Positions 25,769 to 29,543 of a DNA stretch of 29,543 bases are shown piece after piece (within the stretch, counting starts at the first letter, position 1; each line of letters begins with the position of its first letter). Made by a program: the position numbers and the translations under genes. Source of the stretch: an uncultured bacterium (GTDB lineage Bacteria; Actinomycetota; Coriobacteriia; Coriobacteriales; Coriobacteriaceae). The stretch lies in the NCBI GenBank assembly GCA_905215765.1, contig CAJMRP010000006.1, positions 1 through 29,543 of the forward strand, written 5' to 3'. The notes beneath the pieces were generated by a model that was not told where the DNA came from, did not search any database, and saw only the letters and a list, made by a program, of their open reading frames with translations.

Positions 25769-25795
25769 AAGGGGCGCTCCAACCGGGCGCCCCTT
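25769..25795 (+). terminator. Probable intrinsic terminator after glgA
   Basis: AAGGGGCGC (25769-25777) and GCGCCCCTT (25787-25795) form a perfect 9-bp stem with a 9-nt loop, 37 bp past the glgA stop. The following TTCTCTGT is a weak T tract. It separates the synthesis operon from the GH13-GH77 gene. Confidence 0.7.
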
Positions 25796-25808
25796 CTCTG
25801 TAAGTAGT

Positions 25809-25852
25809 TGGTAAAACGATTTTCTAGCACAACCGTTCGCCGATGGTAAACG
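25809..25852 (+). promoter_or_regulatory. Two TGGTAAA operator half-sites upstream of the GH13-GH77 gene
   Basis: TGGTAAAACG at 25809-25818 and TGGTAAACG at 25844-25852 are direct repeats with starts 35 bp apart. They match the arms of the glgB operators. A TATACT box at 25884-25889 lies downstream as a possible -10, without a good -35. The sites are in a 218-bp intergenic region and fit binding by the same regulator as at glgB. Confidence 0.6.
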
Positions 25853-25950
25853 GATGTTGTTTATACAGCCTGTGTACAACAGATATACTTACATCCTGTG
25901 CGTAAAGCCCATGGCCCGCAGGCCGTGATTCTATTGAACTGGACCGTATT

Positions 25951-28900
25951 ATGAGATTGATACACAACAGCCGTCTACCGCAGTTTCGCACTCCGTTTGG
26001 CGCTGTGACCACTGGAACTTCCGTTACGCTATCGGTGATTTTGGAGGATGCCGACCCCAACCAGGCAACGCTTACCCTGCGTACCTGGGTCGATGAAATC
26101 GGTGAGTCTCTGTATCCCATGGCGCACGAGGGCGACGGCATATTTAGCGTAGAACTCAAGTGCACTGAACCATGTCTTATCTGGTACAGCTTTATCTGCA
26201 ATATCGAGGGCCAGCCCGAGGTTCGCCTGGGCGCACCACAGGGCCGCACCGGCGGCGAAGGCGTAACCTACGACTACGCCGAGGTGCCGTCATTCCAGGT
26301 CACCGTCTACAAACACCGTGAGAACCGTCCCACCTGGTACGAGCGCGGTATGGTCTACCAGATCTTCCCCGATCGCTATGCCCGCGACGAGCACTGGCGC
26401 GAGCGCACGCTGGCCGAGGTCGAAAAACCGCGTAAGGGTATTCAGCGCCGCATGGTCGAGGACTGGAACGAGCCGCCTGTGTACGAGCGCGCCGAGGACG
26501 GCTCCATCAAGACCTGGGACTTCTACGGCGGCTCGCTCAAGGGCATCCAAGAAGACCTGCCTCGTATCGCCGAGCTGGGCTTTACAGCCATCTACCTCAA
26601 CCCCATTTTCGAAGCAGCGAGCAACCACCGCTACGACACGGCCGATTACAGCAAGATCGACCCGATCCTGGGCACTGAGCAGGACTTTACCGAGCTGTGC
26701 GAGGCGGCCGAGAAGCTGGGCATTTCCATCATTCTGGACGGTGTGTTCAACCACACGGGCGACGATTCGATCTACTTCAACCGCTACGGCAACTACCCCG
26801 GCGTGGGCGCGTGGCAGAGCGAGGATTCGCCGTGGCGTGATGCGTTTTATTTCCACGAGGACGGCTCGTACGACTGCTGGTGGGGCGTGGGCAATATGCC
26901 CGCCATCAATGAGAGCTCCGAACTGGTACGCGAGAGGCTCCTGGGCAAGGACGGCGTGATCCGCAAATGGCTGCGCGCCGGCGCTCACGGTTGGCGCCTG
27001 GATGTGGCCGACGAGCTTTCCGACGATTTCCTAGCTGAGATCAAAAAAGCTGTGCTCGCCGAGAAGCCCGACGCGCTGCTTCTCGGCGAGGTCTGGGAAG
27101 ATGCCTCCAACAAGATCAGCTACGGTCATCTGCGTCGCTATCTGCAAGGCTCTGAGCTCGACTCGGCCATGGATTACCCCTTCCGCGATATGGTCATCGG
27201 CTTTTTGATGGGCTACAAAAACGCCTACCAAGCTGCCGAGGATATCGAGACCTTGCGCGAGAACTATCCGCGTGAGGCCCTGTCTTGCGCGCTTAATCTG
27301 CTTTCGAGCCACGACCGTCCGCGCATTATCTCTGTGCTCGGCGGCGGCCCTGACGAGTCGCAGCTGCCCGAGAGTGAGCGCAGCAAATGGCGCCTGGACG
27401 AGAACTCCATGGGCCTGGCCAAGAGCCGCTTTTGGCTGGCGACGCTCATGCAGATGACGTTCCCGGGCGTTCCCTCAATCTATTACGGTGACGAGTACGG
27501 CTTGGAGGGTCTCACCGATCCGGGCAATCGCCGCACCATGCCGACCAAGGAAAACCTGCACGACTTCGATACGTTCGCGATCGTCAAGAATGCCTCGGCC
27601 GTGCGCCGCGCGCTGCCGTTTATGATCGATGGCGAGATCAAGGCCTTCGCGCTCAATGACGAGGTGCTGGCCTACAACCGTACCGGTAAAGACGGCGAGT
27701 CCGCGACCGTCATCATCAACCGCAGCCTGCGCAATTCGCATCGTGTGACGATTCCGGCGCTCGGCGAATGCGCGAGCGATGTTATTAGCGGTCACGAGTG
27801 CGAGATCCACAACGGCACGGTCACGCTCGATCTTTATCCGCTGGGCTCGTCGATCATCTATCACCATGCCGAGCAGCGCCTGCAGGAGCCGCTCGATCAC
27901 GGTGCGGGTGTTGTGTGTCATATCACATCGGTGCCGACCGACGACGGCAAGCCCGGTACGATCGGCGCGCCCACGCGTCGCTTTATCGACCATCTGGCCG
28001 CCATGGGCATGCGCTACTGGCAGGTTCTCCCCGTCAACCCCACGGACTTCTTCCGCTCCCCTTACGCTGGTCCTTCGGCCTTTGCAGGCAATATCGACCT
28101 GCTACCCGAGAGCCACGAGGAGCTGGCAGCCGACTTTGAGACCTGGAAGGCCCGCGGCGGCGAGGATGCCGATCCGCTGTACACAGCGTTTAAGCATCGC
28201 AATGCCGATTGGCTCGAGAAGTACTGCGTCTACATGGCCGTTAAGAAGTACTTTGAGGGCGAGTCGCGCCACGATTGGCCGGCAGATGTCGCGCGCTACA
28301 ACGAGCATCTGATCGACGACAAGCGCTTCCACAACGAGGCCGAGCTTCAGGCGTACATGCAGTACCGTTTTGACCTGGCTTGGTGCGAGCTCATGAACTA
28401 TGCGCACAAGAAGGGCATCGAGGTTATCGGCGATATTCCTATGTACGTGTCCGACGATTCGGCAGATGCGTGGAGCGAACCCGAGAACTTCTGGCTGTCC
28501 GATACCGGCAAGGCAATCGAGATTTCCGGTGCGCCGCCCGACAACTTTGCACCCGAGGGCCAGGTGTGGGGCAACCCGACGTTCCGCTGGGACCACATGA
28601 AGCAGAACGGCTATAGCTGGTGGATGGATCGCCTGCGTCGTGCGTTTTCGCTCTACGACCGCGTGCGCCTGGATCACTTCCTGGGATTCCACAGCTATTA
28701 CAGCATTCCCGCGGGCAAGGCATGCGCCGACGGCCGCTGGCTGGCGGGCCCGGGCAAGGACCTGTTCCAGACCGCCTACGACGAGCTTGGTCCGCTCAAC
28801 TTTATCGCCGAGGATCTGGGCTATCTGACGCCCGGTGTTCGTGCGATGGCTTCGACCTGCGGCTTCCCCGGCATGGACGTGCTGGAGTTTAGCGACTACG

Positions 28901-29247
28901 ACGTCCGTTGCGGTGTGCATCCCACGCCCGGCAAGATTCTGTACACCTCGACGCACGATACGTCGACGCTGGCCGGTTGGTGCACCCGTACCTTTGCGGG
29001 CGGCGATAAACCGAGCGGTGTTGAGGTGGCGGCCAAGCTGATGAGCGACGCGCTGGCAAGCGACGCTCCCCTGGTGATGATGCCACTGCAGGATGTCCTG
29101 GGGCTTGGCGACGACGCGCGCATGAACGTTCCGGGCGTGGCCACGGGCAACTGGACCTGGCAGGCCGACGAGGCGGACATTGCAGCCGCTGAGGACAAAA
29201 CCGCACAGCTCCTGCGCAACAACCATAGATTCTGGGGCGAAGCGTGA
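25951..29247 (+). CDS. Bifunctional GH13 (pullulanase/neopullulanase-like) and GH77 4-alpha-glucanotransferase fusion
   Basis: A 1098-aa protein with two complete catalytic units. Residues 1-125 are a beta-sandwich like the N-domain of neopullulanases. The GH13 barrel (about 130-570) has MVYQIFPDRYA, GFTAIYLNPIFEA, ILDGVFNHTG, HGWRLDVADEL (nucleophile Asp 351), LLLGEVWED (Glu 380) and LSSHDRPRI (Asp 455). A small beta domain follows. From about residue 640 it is MalQ: RYWQVLPVNPT, SPYAGPSAFAGN, VIGDIPMYVSDDSADAW, RVRLDHFLGFHSYYSIPAG (Asp 908), NFIAEDLGYLTP (Glu 954) and TSTHDTSTLAGW (Asp 1003). Together they could remove branches and rearrange the freed maltodextrins, complementing glgP. ATG 25951 has only a weak GGA site. 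PGAP-style tools may label it malQ alone. The preceding operator sites suggest control with glgB. Confidence 0.93.
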   Translation: MRLIHNSRLPQFRTPFGAVTTGTSVTLSVILEDADPNQATLTLRTWVDEIGESLYPMAHEGDGIFSVELKCTEPCLIWYSFICNIEGQPEVRLGAPQGRTGGEGVTYDYAEVPSFQVTVYKHRENRPTWYERGMVYQIFPDRYARDEHWRERTLAEVEKPRKGIQRRMVEDWNEPPVYERAEDGSIKTWDFYGGSLKGIQEDLPRIAELGFTAIYLNPIFEAASNHRYDTADYSKIDPILGTEQDFTELCEAAEKLGISIILDGVFNHTGDDSIYFNRYGNYPGVGAWQSEDSPWRDAFYFHEDGSYDCWWGVGNMPAINESSELVRERLLGKDGVIRKWLRAGAHGWRLDVADELSDDFLAEIKKAVLAEKPDALLLGEVWEDASNKISYGHLRRYLQGSELDSAMDYPFRDMVIGFLMGYKNAYQAAEDIETLRENYPREALSCALNLLSSHDRPRIISVLGGGPDESQLPESERSKWRLDENSMGLAKSRFWLATLMQMTFPGVPSIYYGDEYGLEGLTDPGNRRTMPTKENLHDFDTFAIVKNASAVRRALPFMIDGEIKAFALNDEVLAYNRTGKDGESATVIINRSLRNSHRVTIPALGECASDVISGHECEIHNGTVTLDLYPLGSSIIYHHAEQRLQEPLDHGAGVVCHITSVPTDDGKPGTIGAPTRRFIDHLAAMGMRYWQVLPVNPTDFFRSPYAGPSAFAGNIDLLPESHEELAADFETWKARGGEDADPLYTAFKHRNADWLEKYCVYMAVKKYFEGESRHDWPADVARYNEHLIDDKRFHNEAELQAYMQYRFDLAWCELMNYAHKKGIEVIGDIPMYVSDDSADAWSEPENFWLSDTGKAIEISGAPPDNFAPEGQVWGNPTFRWDHMKQNGYSWWMDRLRRAFSLYDRVRLDHFLGFHSYYSIPAGKACADGRWLAGPGKDLFQTAYDELGPLNFIAEDLGYLTPGVRAMASTCGFPGMDVLEFSDYDVRCGVHPTPGKILYTSTHDTSTLAGWCTRTFAGGDKPSGVEVAAKLMSDALASDAPLVMMPLQDVLGLGDDARMNVPGVATGNWTWQADEADIAAAEDKTAQLLRNNHRFWGEA

Positions 29248-29274
29248 TAAAACCCCCGATATAGGGTACAGTTA

Positions 29275-29284
29275 CAAACGTTTG
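29275..29284. promoter_or_regulatory. Perfect palindrome upstream of the zinc-ribbon gene
   Basis: CAAACGTTTG is a 10-bp perfect palindrome with the central CG typical of LacI-family operators. It lies 51 bp before the next start codon. It differs from the TGGTAAAAC sites and may be chance. Confidence 0.3.
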
Positions 29285-29291
29285 AATTTTT

Positions 29292-29313
29292 GCGGGCAGA
29301 GTAATCTGCCCGC
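29292..29313 (+). terminator. Intrinsic terminator after the GH13-GH77 gene
   Basis: GCGGGCAGA (29292-29300) and TCTGCCCGC (29305-29313) form a perfect 9-bp stem with a GTAA loop, followed by TTTGTGCT. It lies 45 bp past the stop codon and just before the next gene's ribosome-binding site. Confidence 0.75.
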
Positions 29314-29335
29314 TTTGTGCTGAAAAGGAAGTATT

Positions 29336-29543
29336 ATGGCGCGCTACGATTACAAGTGCTCGAGCTGCGGCAACGTGTTTGAGGTTGAGCATCCCATGTC
29401 TGAGACTCCCGAGGTCGTGTGCCCGAGCTGCGGTGCCCCGGCGGCCAAGACGTTCTCGGCCAGCGGCATTAAGTTTGAGGGCAGCGGTTTCTACAACACC
29501 GACCAGCGAAGCGGCGGCTCCAGCACCAGCGCCACGAGCGGCT
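29336..29543 (+). CDS. FmdB-family zinc-ribbon protein (partial, runs off the window)
   Basis: The visible 69 residues start MARYDYKCSSCGNVFEVEHP and hold two CxxC knuckles (Cys 8/11 and 29/32), the signature of small FmdB-type putative regulatory proteins. SASGIKFEGSGFYNTD is the usual follow-on, and a Ser/Gly/Thr-rich tail begins before the window ends. ATG 29336 has AAGGA 6 nt upstream. Family function is not well defined; a role in transcription or metal-dependent control is only suggested. The gene is 88 bp after the GH13-GH77 stop and is probably separate, because a terminator intervenes. Confidence 0.9.
   Translation, partial: MARYDYKCSSCGNVFEVEHPMSETPEVVCPSCGAPAAKTFSASGIKFEGSGFYNTDQRSGGSSTSATSG

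Noticed and set aside
28102..29226. Antisense frame of 374 aa across the GH77 half
   Set aside because: Shadow of a gene with an intact catalytic triad; no domain recognised.

Overview
The window looks like a chromosomal segment of a high-GC gut actinobacterium of class Coriobacteriia, most like Collinsella. The basis is overall resemblance: GC-rich coding with GTG and TTG starts, a glgC/glgD pair, a LoaP-type NusG paralogue and Lys/Ala/Thr-rich protein tails. This assignment is inference, since no ribosomal RNA gene is present.

Region 1 (about 1-13,480, minus strand) is a Wzx/Wzy-type surface polysaccharide (capsule) locus read from right to left. It starts with a LoaP/UpxY-like antiterminator. 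Next come an initiating sugar-phosphate transferase, a WecG/TagA/CpsF glycosyltransferase, UDP-GlcNAc 2-epimerase (wecB), two GT4 enzymes, a GT32-like enzyme, a GT2 enzyme, a Wzy-like polymerase, another GT2, a further GT-A-type transferase, a decayed hexapeptide acyltransferase and a Wzx flippase. The last gene is a chimera of the N-terminal third of UDP-glucose 6-dehydrogenase and the peptidase domain of FtsH. Most junctions overlap by a few bases, so this is a translationally coupled operon. Its middle (about 1.3-7.3 kb) is visibly AT-richer than the rest. The far left end holds a REP-like palindrome and what looks like the end of an IS21-family element.

Region 2 (about 13.5-15.8 kb) has a non-coding stretch of about 780 bp upstream of loaP, a tRNA-Ala(GGC) with promoter and terminator, and a two-gene operon of a HAD phosphatase and thiamine pyrophosphokinase.

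Region 3 (about 15.8-29.3 kb, plus strand) is a complete glycogen cycle: branching enzyme (glgB), phosphorylase (glgP), ADP-glucose pyrophosphorylase catalytic and non-catalytic subunits (glgC, glgD), glycogen synthase (glgA) and one giant GH13-GH77 fusion able to debranch and disproportionate. GlgB and GlgA both carry long histone-H1-like Lys/Ala/Thr tails. A repeated element, TGGTAAAAC, forms a perfect palindrome over the glgB promoter and recurs upstream of the GH13-GH77 gene, suggesting one shared regulator. The window ends inside an FmdB-type zinc-ribbon gene.

The most unusual items are the H1-like tails on two glycogen enzymes, the Ugd-FtsH chimera and the shared palindromic operator. 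All annotation comes from reading the sequence; no database search was run.
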